Assembly: GCF_011759375.1 (NCBI RefSeq)
Contig: NZ_JAARML010000002.1
Coordinates: 1,240,001 to 1,304,000 of the forward strand
Direction: 5' to 3'
Length of the DNA: 64,000 bases
Source of the DNA: Paraflavitalea devenefica
Lineage (GTDB): Bacteria; Bacteroidota; Bacteroidia; Chitinophagales; Chitinophagaceae
Shown one piece after another: positions 1-9,700 of this stretch. Each line of letters starts with the position of its first letter. The first letter of the stretch is position 1. The notes under the pieces were generated by a model. It was not told where the DNA came from and did no database searches. It saw nothing but the letters and a program-made list of their open reading frames with translations. The position numbers were made by a program, and so were the translations under genes.

Positions 1-23
1 CCCGGTCGTTTTTTACGACCGGG
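1..23. terminator. Hairpin at window edge, probable terminator of an upstream gene
   Basis: Perfect 8-bp inverted repeat CCCGGTCG/CGACCGGG around a T-rich loop of seven bases. It could end a gene lying before the window. No T-run follows on the + strand, so the assignment is tentative. Confidence 0.4.
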
Positions 24-224
24 CTTGCTGTTCAGTGATACTGTTTCAGGCAGTATCATACTGTTGAGCAAACGGTCGAATGGCTATACTCTCCCTGTTT
101 GATATACCCCACATACCCCGTTGAATATACGCACACTGGTTACTGCCGGGGAATGAGGTGCATTCCCGGAGGCTGGTATACGTAGTATGGAGCAATGATG
201 GTAGCTTCATTGAATTTGTTTATT

Positions 225-274
225 CCCCGCAGTGTCTCTCAGCCAGGCTTTGTGTGCCGGGGAGGACGCTGCGG
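225..274. repeat. REP-like palindromic element, copy 1
   Basis: The arms CCCCGCAGTGTCTC and GGGAGGACGCTGCGG are imperfect reverse complements. The same arms in the same orientation recur at 18380-18431. Both copies are preceded by TTGAATTT. The middle parts differ, as expected for a mobile or decaying hairpin repeat. Confidence 0.6.
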
Positions 275-283
275 TCATTTAAC

Positions 284-311
284 AAAAAAGCCCCGCAATC
301 TCTTGCAGGGC
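284..311 (-). terminator. Rho-independent-type hairpin (minus strand)
   Basis: GCCCCGCAA (290-298) pairs with TTGCAGGGC (303-311), with one mismatch. On the minus strand a run of six T follows. The hairpin resembles those at 52139-52160 and 52474-52495. No minus-strand gene upstream of it was recognised. Confidence 0.4.
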
Positions 312-548
312 CTGTGTTATCGTGAATTCGTTGTTTCAACTTATTCCGCAGTACAACCTGCCCTGCAACCGGTATAATCGCCGCTGCGACTAAACGCGTT
401 TGTTAGTTCAATATGTAACTGTATGCGTGGCATCTGTACTGTTTTTAAATTTTGTTTTGCGTTGCAAAGATGAAAATAATTTCCCGTTGTTTCCAAATTT
501 GTAGGCAGGTTTTTTTATTATTTCTTTGCCAGGCTATTTCGGTACCTT

Positions 549-579
549 CCTGAAATGCCCGTCTGTAGGGCATTTCAGG
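549..579. other. Perfect 12-bp hairpin
   Basis: CCTGAAATGCCC and GGGCATTTCAGG flank a 7-base loop. There is no T-run on either side, so it is not a standard terminator. Function unknown. Confidence 0.4.
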
Positions 580-653
580 CCGCTTATAGCTGGCTTAAAT
601 GAGGCGAAATTAATATATGGGCAAATGCCATAAAATAAGGTTACCTTCATGCA

Positions 654-661
654 TATATTTG
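654..661 (+). promoter_or_regulatory. Candidate -7 box (TATATTTG)
   Basis: Exact match to the Bacteroidetes sigma factor -7 consensus TAnnTTTG, about 100 bases before the small gene at 765. The -33 element is weak, so the call rests on one box. Confidence 0.35.
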
Positions 662-764
662 CGCCATCCCTGTTGCCGACCTACGCTGTCATCACTGTTT
701 GCATCAGAAAGGTTCTTATCTATAAAACGACCTCAGCTAATTTTTCACTCATAAAACCAGCAAC

Positions 765-986
765 ATGAGAAGTGCAGGAAGGCCACCAGTTACACCAGTG
801 CAATTGAAGAACGGATTCTACATAGAAGTTTGTGATAAAGGGACCAATAAAGGAATGAAGATCTGGAATGCTACAGAAAAAGCCATGCATGATGCCGCGC
901 AGCTTTATGCCGGTCACAAAAACGTGATTATCCTCGGAGAATTCAAAGAAGGCGCCTTTAAAACAAGTCCGCACACGCGTAAGTAA
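765..986 (+). CDS. Small conserved-looking hypothetical protein
   Basis: 73 residues starting at ATG. The protein is basic at both ends with a mixed, soluble composition and no signal peptide or membrane segment. No family was recognised. Its codon use looks like that of neighbouring real genes. It also follows a TAnnTTTG box, and the opposite-strand frame over the same bases looks like a shadow. It stands alone between an empty region and the DJ-1-type gene. It may be a small cytosolic or nucleic-acid-associated protein, but nothing in the sequence fixes a function. Confidence 0.6.
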   Translation: MRSAGRPPVTPVQLKNGFYIEVCDKGTNKGMKIWNATEKAMHDAAQLYAGHKNVIILGEFKEGAFKTSPHTRK

Positions 987-1114
987 ACAGGTTTACCAAC
1001 CGGGAAAAATAACTGTCTGTATTCGTTTGCCGGCCGGCTAACCGGGCTACACTTTATTTACTGTCAATAAAGAAAACGACTTTATGGCGGTAACTCATCA
1101 AATATTCTTACTAC

Positions 1115-1828
1115 ATGTCAAAGCCCATCAAAGTTTTATTCGTAACCACATCACATGATACATTGGGTGAAACCACCGAAAAGACAGGTTTGTGGCTGGA
1201 TGAGCTGGCTGCTCCTTATTTTATTTTCAAAGAAGCAGGAGCGCATATTGTCATTGCTTCACCCAAAGGAGGGCCTGTGCCCATTGATCCCAAAAGTGAG
1301 TCTATTATTTCGGTAACCCGCAACTCGAAACGTTTCAGGAACGATATAGAAGCCATGAACCATTTATCACGCTCTTTACCGCTGCGCGACATCCGGGAAG
1401 AGAATTTTGATGTACTGTTTGTGGCAGGTGGCCACGGCGCTATGTGGGACCTCGCCGCCAATCCATTACTGAAACAGTTGCTGGATAATTTCCTCACCAA
1501 AGGCAAACCGGTAGGGGCAGTTTGCCATGGAGTAGCAGCCCTGCTGCCTTTGCAGGATGCCAGCGGCCAGCCCTGGGTAAAAGGAAAACAGGTAACTGCG
1601 TTCAGCAACAGTGAGGAAGAGTCGGCAGGTATGACCAAATTGCTTCCCTTCTTACTGGAAACCCAACTGACTTCCCTGGGAGCAGCATATTCCAAAGGAA
1701 CAAACTATACGAAATACGTGGCGACTGAGGGTAACCTGGTAACCGGCCAGAATCCGGCTTCTGCTGAGGAAGCTGCGAAAATGACACTGGGCCTGATAAG
1801 ACCTACCTACAGTACCATAAAGAAATAA
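1115..1828 (+). CDS. DJ-1/PfpI family protein (type 1 glutamine amidotransferase-like, Hsp31-type)
   Basis: 237 residues, cytosolic, covering one DJ-1/PfpI domain. The nucleophile elbow GAVCHG gives Cys137 followed by His138, and the upstream FVAGGHGAMWDL loop is typical of the Hsp31/YhbO-like branch. An acidic residue in the TGLWLDE stretch (24-30) is the usual partner of the cysteine. Members of this branch act as glutathione-independent glyoxalase (glyoxalase III), deglycase or holdase, so a role against reactive aldehydes is likely. The exact reaction cannot be told from sequence. The gene is convergent with the GntR regulator at 1837, with an 8-base gap. Confidence 0.85.
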   Translation: MSKPIKVLFVTTSHDTLGETTEKTGLWLDELAAPYFIFKEAGAHIVIASPKGGPVPIDPKSESIISVTRNSKRFRNDIEAMNHLSRSLPLRDIREENFDVLFVAGGHGAMWDLAANPLLKQLLDNFLTKGKPVGAVCHGVAALLPLQDASGQPWVKGKQVTAFSNSEEESAGMTKLLPFLLETQLTSLGAAYSKGTNYTKYVATEGNLVTGQNPASAEEAAKMTLGLIRPTYSTIKK

Positions 1829-1836
1829 GCTGTTAT

Positions 1837-2856
1837 TTACAGCGATTTCCGTACGATCATACGGAAAGGATTTTTCACCTGTTTCGCTTCTTTGTTGAGC
1901 AACATCAGGGCGGCCGTTTTACCCATCGCTTCGAAATCGGTGGTGATCACCGTAATCTCCAGTAATTCTTTTAATACGGTTTCATTAAAGGAAATAATGC
2001 CCACATTCTTCCCTGGTTGCAGGTTGGCGTCCTTCGATTTCTTGATCAGTTGCGCCAGGTCCGATTCTGCCGTAACAATATAGGCAGTGCCGGCCTGTGG
2101 CAGTTCTTTATCCAGACTGGAAATAACAGCAAATGTTTTCTGGTGCTTCAGGCAAAACTCAAAGCAGCCTTCTATAATGTCCCGCGGGTGATTGCTCTGG
2201 AAGGGGAATACAATAATGAGGCGGTTGTATTTTTTCAGCAGCTTCACCGATGACTCCAGCACATCATGAATGTCTTTTTTGAAGTCCTGGTATACCGACA
2301 TATGGCTTTTGCCCAGTTCCGGTACATTTTTATCCAGCATCATTAGTTGGGAGGCCGGGATCGTCTTTAGTACTTTCAGGTATTGCTTCTTACTCGTTTT
2401 GTGGAAGAAATGGGGCATGATCACATAGTAATGGTATTTGCCCATATTGGCTTCCAGTATCTCTTCCAGCCTGCGTACATCATAGTGGTGCACCTGCAGG
2501 TCTACCACCGCTTTGTCCTGCAGGGTATCAATAAAACTGTAATACGTTATTTTCTTATAGGAGCTGAGCTTGTTGAAGATGAGCAGTATTTTCAGCTTTT
2601 TATCTTTACGGCCTACTACATAGTACCCCTTCGCCGGCACGGCATATACATATCCTTCCTCGATCAGTTCACGGTAAGCTTTTTCTACGGTATCGCGCCC
2701 ATAGTGGTAAGTTTTGCTGAAATCATTGATGCTGGGCAGCTTGCTGTGTGGTTTGAGGCCGCCATTGTCGATGGCCATGGATACAGCATGCACAATCTGT
2801 TTGATCTTACTGGGTATATGGTGGACATTTACACTGAAAGGCTTCATCGCAATCAT
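1837..2856 (-). CDS. GntR-family transcriptional regulator with sugar-binding-like C-terminal domain
   Basis: 339 residues. Residues about 10-80 form a GntR winged helix, with PHSKLPSINDFSKTYHYGRDTVEKAYREL as its recognisable core (seen in parts) and the wing at YVYAVPAKGYYVV. The remainder, starting KLKILLIFNKLSSYKK, looks like a LacI/periplasmic-binding-protein-type effector domain. This architecture is used in Bacteroidetes for AraR- and FucR-like sugar regulators. The start could also be the ATG at 2847. No sugar genes adjoin it apart from a secreted protein, so its ligand and targets are unknown. A link to the sialic-acid locus further on is possible but not shown. Confidence 0.85.
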   Translation of the reverse strand: MIAMKPFSVNVHHIPSKIKQIVHAVSMAIDNGGLKPHSKLPSINDFSKTYHYGRDTVEKAYRELIEEGYVYAVPAKGYYVVGRKDKKLKILLIFNKLSSYKKITYYSFIDTLQDKAVVDLQVHHYDVRRLEEILEANMGKYHYYVIMPHFFHKTSKKQYLKVLKTIPASQLMMLDKNVPELGKSHMSVYQDFKKDIHDVLESSVKLLKKYNRLIIVFPFQSNHPRDIIEGCFEFCLKHQKTFAVISSLDKELPQAGTAYIVTAESDLAQLIKKSKDANLQPGKNVGIISFNETVLKELLEITVITTDFEAMGKTAALMLLNKEAKQVKNPFRMIVRKSL

Positions 2857-2903
2857 TTAGATGCAATAAATATAATTCACCTGACAGAAACAAATGCAAA
2901 AAG

Positions 2904-3533
2904 CTATTTCAGCACATCAAAATCCACTACCCGGCGCAGGTATTTTTTATCCTGGATCACCCAGGTATATTCATTGCCCTTATAGGAAGTGTTGAGCAGG
3001 TAGATGTAAATAGAGCGTCCATCCTTGGAAAGAAAAACCCCGTTGCGGGTTCTGGAAGTACCACCTTTATCCTGGTAGGAAAAGCTGGGCTCATACAGGT
3101 CAAAATAGGCAGTAGAGGGAATGGCTACTGTATCCTTGCCGATCACTACCGTGATGGATGCAATGGTAGTACGGGGCATTTCGCCATAATTGCCATAATA
3201 GGGCTTGCCATCGATCTTCACCACATGCTTTTCTTCCAGCATGATCTTGTGTTTGGCAGGATCAAACACGCCGGTTTTGATGGTCACCTGCAACTGGTCG
3301 TTGGCCCAGGTCATATAATCGGCGCCATATGATTTTACAGGCACTGATTGCAGGGGCAGCTTGCTGATGCTTTCGTCAATACCGGCCATGAGGAAAGTGG
3401 CCAGGTCGGCCCGGACATCCTTTTGGGATACTTTCACAAAATTGTCTTTTTTATTGCGGAAGTCGCGGAACTCTTCGTCCTGCGCCAGGCAGATGGTCGT
3501 GCAAAGCAATAATACCGGAAGGATAATACGCAT
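2904..3533 (-). CDS. Secreted hypothetical protein
   Basis: 209 residues with a clear signal peptide (MRIILPVLLLCTTICLAQ, cleavage near residue 18) and no lipobox, so it is probably periplasmic or exported. The mature part has alternating hydrophobic residues consistent with beta structure and repeated short phrases about tyrosine and glycine, but no domain was recognised. It ends about 50 bases before the GntR regulator start and may be transcribed with it. Confidence 0.65.
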   Translation of the reverse strand: MRIILPVLLLCTTICLAQDEEFRDFRNKKDNFVKVSQKDVRADLATFLMAGIDESISKLPLQSVPVKSYGADYMTWANDQLQVTIKTGVFDPAKHKIMLEEKHVVKIDGKPYYGNYGEMPRTTIASITVVIGKDTVAIPSTAYFDLYEPSFSYQDKGGTSRTRNGVFLSKDGRSIYIYLLNTSYKGNEYTWVIQDKKYLRRVVDFDVLK

Positions 3534-3625
3534 GATTCGGAAGTTTGGATAATGGCTACGAATTTAATACGTAGTGTTCACTCCGGCAAGATGCATGTTA
3601 TTGTGTGAAAGGCATGTTAAAAGCG

Positions 3626-3790
3626 TTTCGGGTTCCGCGTTTTGAGTTTCGGGTTCTTCAGGTGTAACAGGATGAGCAATAGCTGTCCTGCTGTGAGTGC
3701 AGGCAAAGCAAAAATACCTGCCAGTTAAAGAACCAGCAGGTATTTCAAAGCGCGGAGCAACCCAAAACCCGAAACTCCAAACCCGAAACT
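3626..3790. repeat. Inverted short-word repeat around a terminator
   Basis: GTTTCGGGTT words at 3626-3660 reappear as reverse complements (AACCCGAAAC) at 3758-3790. Together they bracket the terminator at 3709-3745. The sequence is intergenic low-complexity material of the kind also seen at 5745, 19373, 21590, 24260 and 38404. Confidence 0.5.
3709..3745 (-). terminator. Terminator of the leftward sialidase gene
   Basis: AAATACCTGC (3712-3721) and GCAGGTATTT (3736-3745) form a perfect 10-bp stem with a 14-base loop. On the minus strand the stem runs into further T residues, just after the sialidase stop codon. Confidence 0.65.
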
Positions 3791-3792
3791 GG

Positions 3793-5046
3793 CTACGGTT
3801 CCGTAGCGCCATTCAAAATCCACGGCAGATTGAACTTGTGGAACTCAATAGAACGGTGGCTGGTGGCATTGTTGCTCACATCTTCATTGATCTCGATCAG
3901 TGCGCCAACGGCATAGTCGGCTGTTTTGGCCATGCTGGAATAGCCGCCCTTGCCCTGGTCGCAGGTCTCTTCATCGGTAAGCCAGTCGTGCGTTCTGCGG
4001 CTGATGGGCCAGGTAACGCCTTCATCATAGCTGATGCGGATGCGCATCTTGCACCTTCTTTCCGAGCTGGCGGGGTTCAGGAACATAATGCGGCTGGGCT
4101 CGCCGGTATAGCGCAGTACCGAGCCTTCGCAGCGGGGATCGAGCAGGGTGTTGTGGGGCGCGAAAGCGCTCCAGGTGCCGCCGATCGTGCCGGTAGAGAG
4201 CCAGCGCCGCTTGGCTGTTTCAAACTGGGCGGTGCCGGGCCGGTCATTGCGCATCAGTTTGCCATCGATCAGCTCAATGATCGTGGGTTCGCCGGAGCCG
4301 TTGGGCACCAACTGGTAGTGCCAGGTGGCGCCATGGTCGTCGCTGTAAATGTTGCGCCGGTTGGCGGGAATGATCAGCCGGCCGGGATGGTCAATACTGG
4401 TTTGCAGGCCCACACCGGGACCCATGGCATCCCAGGTAAAGCCGGGCGGCAGGAGGGAGCTGGTCTTGTCAACCGGGGTAGCCCAGGTAACGCCGTCGTC
4501 ATCACTCCAGGACACATACACTTTCCGCTCGCCCCATTCGTCAATGGGTTCATAGCCATCGGTACCGCCCTGGTTCACAGTGCCGGAGTTCCAGGACATC
4601 CACAGCCATACCCGCCCGGTATTGCGGTCTACCACAGCCGTAGGATTACCCCAGGTGCCGGGGCCTACGCCTACTACTTCCTGCAGCGCCCCCCAGGTAG
4701 AGCCGTGGTTGGTGGAGCGCTTGTACACCAGGTTGATATTGCCGTAATCCCTGTTGTCGCTCATGCGGCCTTCGGCAAAAGCGAGGAGGGTGCCGCTGTT
4801 ACAGCGTACGATGGAGGGGATGCGGTAGGAGTGATAACCTTCTGAGCCGCCGTTGAACAGGACCATGGTGTTGTGATAGGGGGCGGCGGCTTCAGTGGCC
4901 AGCTCATTGTCCGTGGGTGGAGCAGGTGTGTCGGTTGGGGTAGCCGGGGTCACATTGCGTTTACAGGATACAGCGCCGGTAAGGAGTAATAGTAGGGCAG
5001 AGGCATATAATAGCCTCTTGCAAAAGAACTTCTTTTCCATAGACAA
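3793..5046 (-). CDS. Exo-alpha-sialidase lipoprotein (GH33 fold)
   Basis: 417 residues. An N-terminal lipoprotein signal ends in TGAVSC (Cys28), followed by a Pro/Thr-rich linker (31-45), so it is probably a surface or periplasmic lipoprotein. The sialidase six-bladed propeller is shown by YRIP (74-77, arginine of the triad). Asp-box repeats lie at 111-118, 181-188, 235-242 and 339-346. A GEP glutamate sits at 253 with a following arginine near 266, an RIRISYDEG arginine near 335, and the nucleophile tyrosine in GGYSS (369). It would release terminal sialic acid from glycans. The gene is alone on the minus strand, but its promoter carries the same palindrome and promoter layout as the rightward susC gene, so it probably belongs to the same regulon. 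Confidence 0.9.
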   Translation of the reverse strand: MSMEKKFFCKRLLYASALLLLLTGAVSCKRNVTPATPTDTPAPPTDNELATEAAAPYHNTMVLFNGGSEGYHSYRIPSIVRCNSGTLLAFAEGRMSDNRDYGNINLVYKRSTNHGSTWGALQEVVGVGPGTWGNPTAVVDRNTGRVWLWMSWNSGTVNQGGTDGYEPIDEWGERKVYVSWSDDDGVTWATPVDKTSSLLPPGFTWDAMGPGVGLQTSIDHPGRLIIPANRRNIYSDDHGATWHYQLVPNGSGEPTIIELIDGKLMRNDRPGTAQFETAKRRWLSTGTIGGTWSAFAPHNTLLDPRCEGSVLRYTGEPSRIMFLNPASSERRCKMRIRISYDEGVTWPISRRTHDWLTDEETCDQGKGGYSSMAKTADYAVGALIEINEDVSNNATSHRSIEFHKFNLPWILNGATEP

Positions 5047-5070
5047 GTCGGTTTTAGTGATTTTATGTTG

Positions 5071-5085
5071 TTATGTAATACATAA
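5071..5085. promoter_or_regulatory. Candidate operator of the sialic-acid regulon, copy 1
   Basis: TTATGTAATACATAA is a perfect 7-bp inverted repeat with a single central base. It lies 25 bases upstream of the sialidase start. On the minus strand it follows directly after CCCTATTTTG (a -7-like box), with TTTGG about 22 bases further up. The same arrangement occurs before susC at 6693. Placement over the probable transcription start suggests repression. Confidence 0.65.
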
Positions 5086-5797
5086 TCAAAATAGGGATTC
5101 TTTTTGGGAATGCCAAATTGAAGTAGGTGATGGGGTGGAAAGGGATGGGCTGACAGAGGGCGGGTGGCAGGAGGAAGCGGAAGGATGCCCGGAAAATGGA
5201 GGGGAATGGGAGAGGAATGCGTTGAGATAGCAGGCAGATAGTACGCAGATAGTACGGGGAATGCCCTGGAAAGCGCACTGGAATGCTCTAAATAGGGCTA
5301 TTGCTGTAGAGTGCCAGTGCAAGGTTTGGGCAATACGTCGGCCATGTCCTGAACAGGCGCAGGCCTTTCGCTGACCATTCCCGGGCAACCGGGTATTCCT
5401 GATAGCCGTCCCATAGTAGTCCCCTGGTAATCCCATAGACGCTCCATGGTCCTCCCATAGTAGAGGTAAGGGACAAGTAAGCCAGTAGTAAGGGAGTAGT
5501 AAGGCAATAGTAAGGCGACAGGGGTCAAATGCAGGTGGGACGGGGATTTGTATTGTTTTGGATTGGCAAACCCAGTCCCCGCAAGGGTTTGATCGAAAAG
5601 AAGATTTCAAAAATAATACGCCTGGTCATATAACAAACGGATAGATCAGTGTTTATACAATTTACCCAAAAAGCCTTTCGAAGCCAAAATTAGCTTTCAA
5701 GATCCTCTCAAAACTTGCTGTAAGCGCCAATTCAAATAGGCTTCTGTATGCTGAATTCTGTATACTGTATTCTGGATTCTGAATTCTGTATTCTTTC
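5086..5797. other. Intergenic region with short-word repeats, no gene
   Basis: The frames here have poor composition and no recognisable domain. At 5400-5520 CCCATAGTAG/TAGTAAGG-type words recur in degenerate tandem. At 5745-5795 GAATTCTG/GTATTCTG words recur just after the regulator stop. These look like decaying intergenic repeats rather than coding sequence. Confidence 0.55.
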
Positions 5798-6493
5798 CTA
5801 CAGGTGCTCCAGGTGCGGCAGCAAATGCTGGCGCATGGCGTTGGGGAATTCTTCGGGTTTATTGCCGTAAAGGATGCGTACCAGGTCGGCATGGGTGACG
5901 GAGCCTACGGAAGTGTGCTCCAGTTTGGACTCATATTCCACCACGTATTCGAATACGGGCATCAGGATCGTCTGAAAACGTTTTAAGGTCTCATTCCCGG
6001 CCATTTCGTAGAGGGTGGAGTGGAAGTCCACCTCGCAGCGGATCCGCTCAATAGAGGTGCTCGCACGGCGTTCCCGCTCCACGATGGCATCGAGCTGTTG
6101 CAACTGTTCGGGGGTCTTGCGGCGGAAAAGCAGGTCGCCCAGGCCTATTTCCAGTACAATGCGCAGTTCAAAAAGCTCCTTGCGCACGTTCATATCCAGC
6201 ATGTTAGGGTGCAGGATCCGCTCCAGGCCCTTCATCACGTCGGGCTGGGTAAGGATCATACCCCGCTTTTTCTTCGATTCGATCATTCCCAGCATGCGCA
6301 GGCGGCTCAAAGCCTCCCGTACCACGTTGCGGCTCACGCCCAGCGCTTCCGCGATCTCCATTTCCTTGGGAATGGCATCGCCCGGCCGGATGGACCGCCG
6401 GATGATGTAATCACGTAACTGGGTCTCCACCTGGTCGGCCATGGTGATAGAGGCTATAGGCTTCAGTTTAAATAGTTCCTGCTCGGTCTTCAT
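5798..6493 (-). CDS. FadR/NanR-type GntR transcriptional regulator (FCD domain)
   Basis: 231 residues from the ATG at 6493; the longer frame to 6562 has an unlikely leader. The GntR winged helix occupies about residues 18-85, with GVSRNVVREALSRLRMLG as the recognition region. It is followed by an all-helical FCD domain (about 95-225) with DFH, THAD and QHLLPHLEHL. These histidines and aspartate fit the FCD metal/ligand site. E. coli NanR, which senses N-acetylneuraminate, is in this family. Divergent from susC and beside a sialidase, it is the likely local repressor of sialic-acid use. A degenerate copy of the palindromic operator lies just before its own start, suggesting autoregulation. Confidence 0.9.
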   Translation of the reverse strand: MKTEQELFKLKPIASITMADQVETQLRDYIIRRSIRPGDAIPKEMEIAEALGVSRNVVREALSRLRMLGMIESKKKRGMILTQPDVMKGLERILHPNMLDMNVRKELFELRIVLEIGLGDLLFRRKTPEQLQQLDAIVERERRASTSIERIRCEVDFHSTLYEMAGNETLKRFQTILMPVFEYVVEYESKLEHTSVGSVTHADLVRILYGNKPEEFPNAMRQHLLPHLEHL

Positions 6494-6519
6494 AACAGCA
6501 AATGTAGTAAAGAGTGTTG

Positions 6520-6534
6520 ATATGTAATACTTAA
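6520..6534. promoter_or_regulatory. Candidate operator of the sialic-acid regulon, degenerate copy
   Basis: ATATGTAATACTTAA matches TTATGTANTACATAA at 13 of 15 positions and ends 27 bases before the regulator start. A further half-site-like ATGTAGTA lies at 6502-6509. This fits autoregulation by the FCD-type regulator. Confidence 0.45.
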
Positions 6535-6661
6535 TAAACGGTTTTATTCGGGTGCGGACCATCAGCAGCTGGTTGCTGTAACGCGCTGTTTTTGACTCCT
6601 TCTATTCATAATTACCTATTGATCAGCAGACTGGCCACACATTAAAATTTTAGTCAAAAAG

Positions 6662-6691
6662 TTGGCTGCATAAAGGAAGTCCCTATATTTG
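6662..6691 (+). promoter_or_regulatory. Promoter of the susC1 operon
   Basis: TTG (6662-6664), a 19-base spacer, then TATATTTG (6684-6691), an exact TAnnTTTG -7 box. The palindromic operator begins two bases later. Confidence 0.55.
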
Positions 6692-6692
6692 T

Positions 6693-6709
6693 ATTATGTA
6701 GTACATAAT
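6693..6709. promoter_or_regulatory. Candidate operator of the sialic-acid regulon, copy 2
   Basis: ATTATGTA-G-TACATAAT, a perfect 8-bp inverted repeat with one central base, lies right after the -7 box and 29 bases before the susC1 start codon. The flanking bases align with the sialidase promoter (CCCTAT-TTTG-ATTATGTA). Confidence 0.65.
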
Positions 6710-6738
6710 TATCTGCAAACAAGCTAACGCAAGCCATT

Positions 6739-9700
6739 ATGAAAAAACTGATCTTCTGCCTCCCGCTGCTGGGCTGTTGGTTACTGCTTTCTTTGTGTGT
6801 GACCGCCCAGGACACTGAACTGGTGGTTTCCGGAACCGTTACCAGGTCGGCTGCCAACGAAAAATTGTCCAATGTGACCGTCACACTCAAAGGTACCTCG
6901 CTGGCGGCCGTTACCGGCGCCGGCGGACAATATTCCTTAAAAGTAAATGATCCGAAGGGCATTCTGGTATTTACCTACGTAGGATTGCAGTCCCGCGAAG
7001 TACCCATCGAAGGCCGCAGCCGGATAGATGTGGCGCTGGAGCCCGACAATGCAGCGCTCACCGATGTGGTGATCGTAGGGTATGCCCAGCAATCCAAAAC
7101 GAGGATCACGGCTGCCGTATCGAAACTGAACCCCGAAGAACTGAAAAATACCGCCAACCCTAATCCTGTACAGGCTATACAGGGAAAAATAGCCGGTGTA
7201 TCCGTACCCATTTCTTCCGGCCAGCCCGGCGCCGGCGCTATTAATATCATTATCCGCGGCAGTACCAAACTGAATGCTTACGGCAGTGGCTTGGGCAATA
7301 GCAATGGCAGTCAGATAGGCAGCTCCGATGCCAATGTAGGCCCGCTCATTGTAGTGGATGGCATATTCCGGTCATCCATCAATGATATCAATCCCGATAA
7401 TATAGAATCATTCCAGGTCATGAAAGATGCCGCCTCCACCGCCATCTATGGCGCGCGCGGCGCGAATGGGGTGATCGTGATCAAAACAAGGGGCGGTAAG
7501 TTCAACAGCAAGATGAACCTTACGCTCAACCACCGCACCACCTGGGAAACGCCTGCCCGCAGTTATAAATACATTGGCGCCACCGATTACCTCCGGCTGG
7601 CCCGCACAACGGTGAAGAATACCTTCGATGGCCTGGATAAGAACAACCTGCTGAACAATGGCGGTTTCTCTGCCGGCACCCGGGTATATACCGCCAAAGG
7701 CCAATACGGCAGGAACATTAACCTCACAGCGCTGTATGATAATATTGTGGCCATAGAAGGGCAGGCCTATGTAGACAACCTGCTGGCCAAAGGCTGGAAA
7801 ACGATGGACGACCCGATCAACCCGGGCACCAAGCTGTTGTATGCCGACAATAACTACCAGGATATGCTGTGGGTAACCGGGCTTACCCAAAATTACAATG
7901 CTTCGATTGATGGAGGCAGTGAGAAAGCCAGTTACAACGTGTCGGCAGGCTATACCGATCAGAAGGGTACGTTTGTAGGCACCCGCTACAGGCGCTATGA
8001 CGTATTGGGCAATTTCAACTTCAAAGCGGCTGATAATTTCAGGATAGACGCCATGATCAATTATCAGAACGTACTGCCCAACTTTGTGGATGCTTACCAG
8101 AATGAACTGGTACGTGGTACCCGCGTTACCCCGCTGATACGTATTTATAAAGATGATGGCAATCCTACGCCCGGTGAATTATATACGGTGCGCAACCGCT
8201 TCCATACTTTGAAGTATGATGATTTCCGCGTATCCACAGAAAGGCTGATTGCCCGCGTAGGCGGCGACCTTACGATCATCAAAGGCCTGCATTGGCGGCC
8301 GTCATTTTCCTACCAGATGCAGGATTACCGCGAGCTGTTCATGCGCAAGGGTACGCCTGCCGATGAGATACAGCCTTCTACCCAACGGCAGAAGAATGAA
8401 TACACGGAGAATATGCGCGACCTGATGACCGACCAGATATTGCAGTATGATTTCGATATCAATGGCGACCATGACTTCATGGTACTGGGTGGCTTTAACT
8501 ACCGCCGGGTTACCTACAATGCCATCAGCATTGGTTCACAACGGGCCAATAATGATTACATCTATACCATTAATGAACCTACCACTGCTATTGTGAATGG
8601 GGTGATCACTTCCAACGTGACCAATTTCTCCACCAGCTTACGCGAAGAGCGCTCTGCGAGCTTCTTTGGTCAGTTTACCTATGATTACCAGAAAAAGTAT
8701 TTACTGGGTGGCAGTTTGCGGTATGACGGCTTTTCCAACTTTGCACCGGGTAACCGCTATGCCCTGTTCCCCTCTATCTCTGCCGGCTGGAATATCCACA
8801 AGGAAGATTTCTGGAATATAAAAGCGATCAGCAAGCTGAAGTTACGCGCCAGTTGGGGTGGCAGTGGCTTGAGCGACCTGAGCATCACGGATACCTATGG
8901 TGGTTATGGCGCCACACAATATGCCAACGCAGCAGGCGTGTTGCGCAACAATCTTTCCAATCCAAACCTGGTATGGGAAACGACCCAGACCACCGACCTG
9001 GCCCTCGATGCAGAATTCTTTAAAGACCGTATTAGTCTGACCATTGATTTTTACAATAAGCTTACCAAGGACAGGCTGGCCGTGAAACCCCTGCCTTCAG
9101 AAGCGCCTTTCCCTTCTGTAGCCTTCAACAATGGTGTGTTGCAGAACAAGGGCGTGGAGATAGAACTGGGCGGTATCATCATTGATAAGAAAGACTTCAT
9201 CTGGAGAAGCTACCTCTCTTTTGCCTATAACCGCACCGTGGTAAAAGAATTGCCCGACAATGGCAGGGTGAGGAACCGCCAGGGTGGAGATGTGGTCTAT
9301 GATCCCACTGCCAAACAACTGGTAGAAGCCGGTGGCATTGCAGAAGGTGAGCGCCCCTTTGCCCTGTATGCCTATAAGGTATTGGGCGTATTTGCCACCG
9401 AAGCAGAAGCCGCTGCCTGGAATGCTAAAACCAAAGATAACCTCGCCTCTCCCTCAGGACAAACGGTAAAGAAACATGCCGGCGACTTCATCTTCGCCGA
9501 TGTCAATGGCGATGGCATTATTGATACGAAAGACCAGGTGTTCATGGGCTACCGCACACCTGATAAGATCGGCGGTATGCAGAATATCCTTTATTATAAA
9601 GGCATCACGTTACGTTTTACGGTAGACTACGCCCTGGGCCACCTCATCAGCAATGGCGCACTGGCCCGTTCACTGGGGCAGGGCAGGGCCTTCAATGAAG

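Larger units (their letters stand above)
24..764. other. Intergenic stretch without a convincing gene
   Basis: About 740 bases hold no frame with believable protein composition. What is seen: a REP-like palindrome (225-274), a hairpin with an A-run on its left flank (284-311), a 12-bp perfect stem (549-579), and a good Bacteroidetes -7 box (654-661). The 60-residue frame at 195-377 runs through the palindrome and the hairpin and is not considered coding. Confidence 0.6.

Noticed and set aside
195..377. 60-residue frame on the + strand
   Set aside because: It runs through the REP-like palindrome and a hairpin, with no protein-like composition.
720..974. 84-residue minus-strand frame
   Set aside because: Antisense to the more convincing small gene at 765-986.
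3697..4845. 382-residue + strand frame
   Set aside because: Antisense shadow of the sialidase. The Gly/Ala-rich composition comes from the reversed codons, while the minus strand has clear sialidase motifs.
5086..5610. 174-residue minus-strand frame and overlapping short frames
   Set aside because: Built on short-word repeats, rich in Pro/Cys/His, without a domain or signal.
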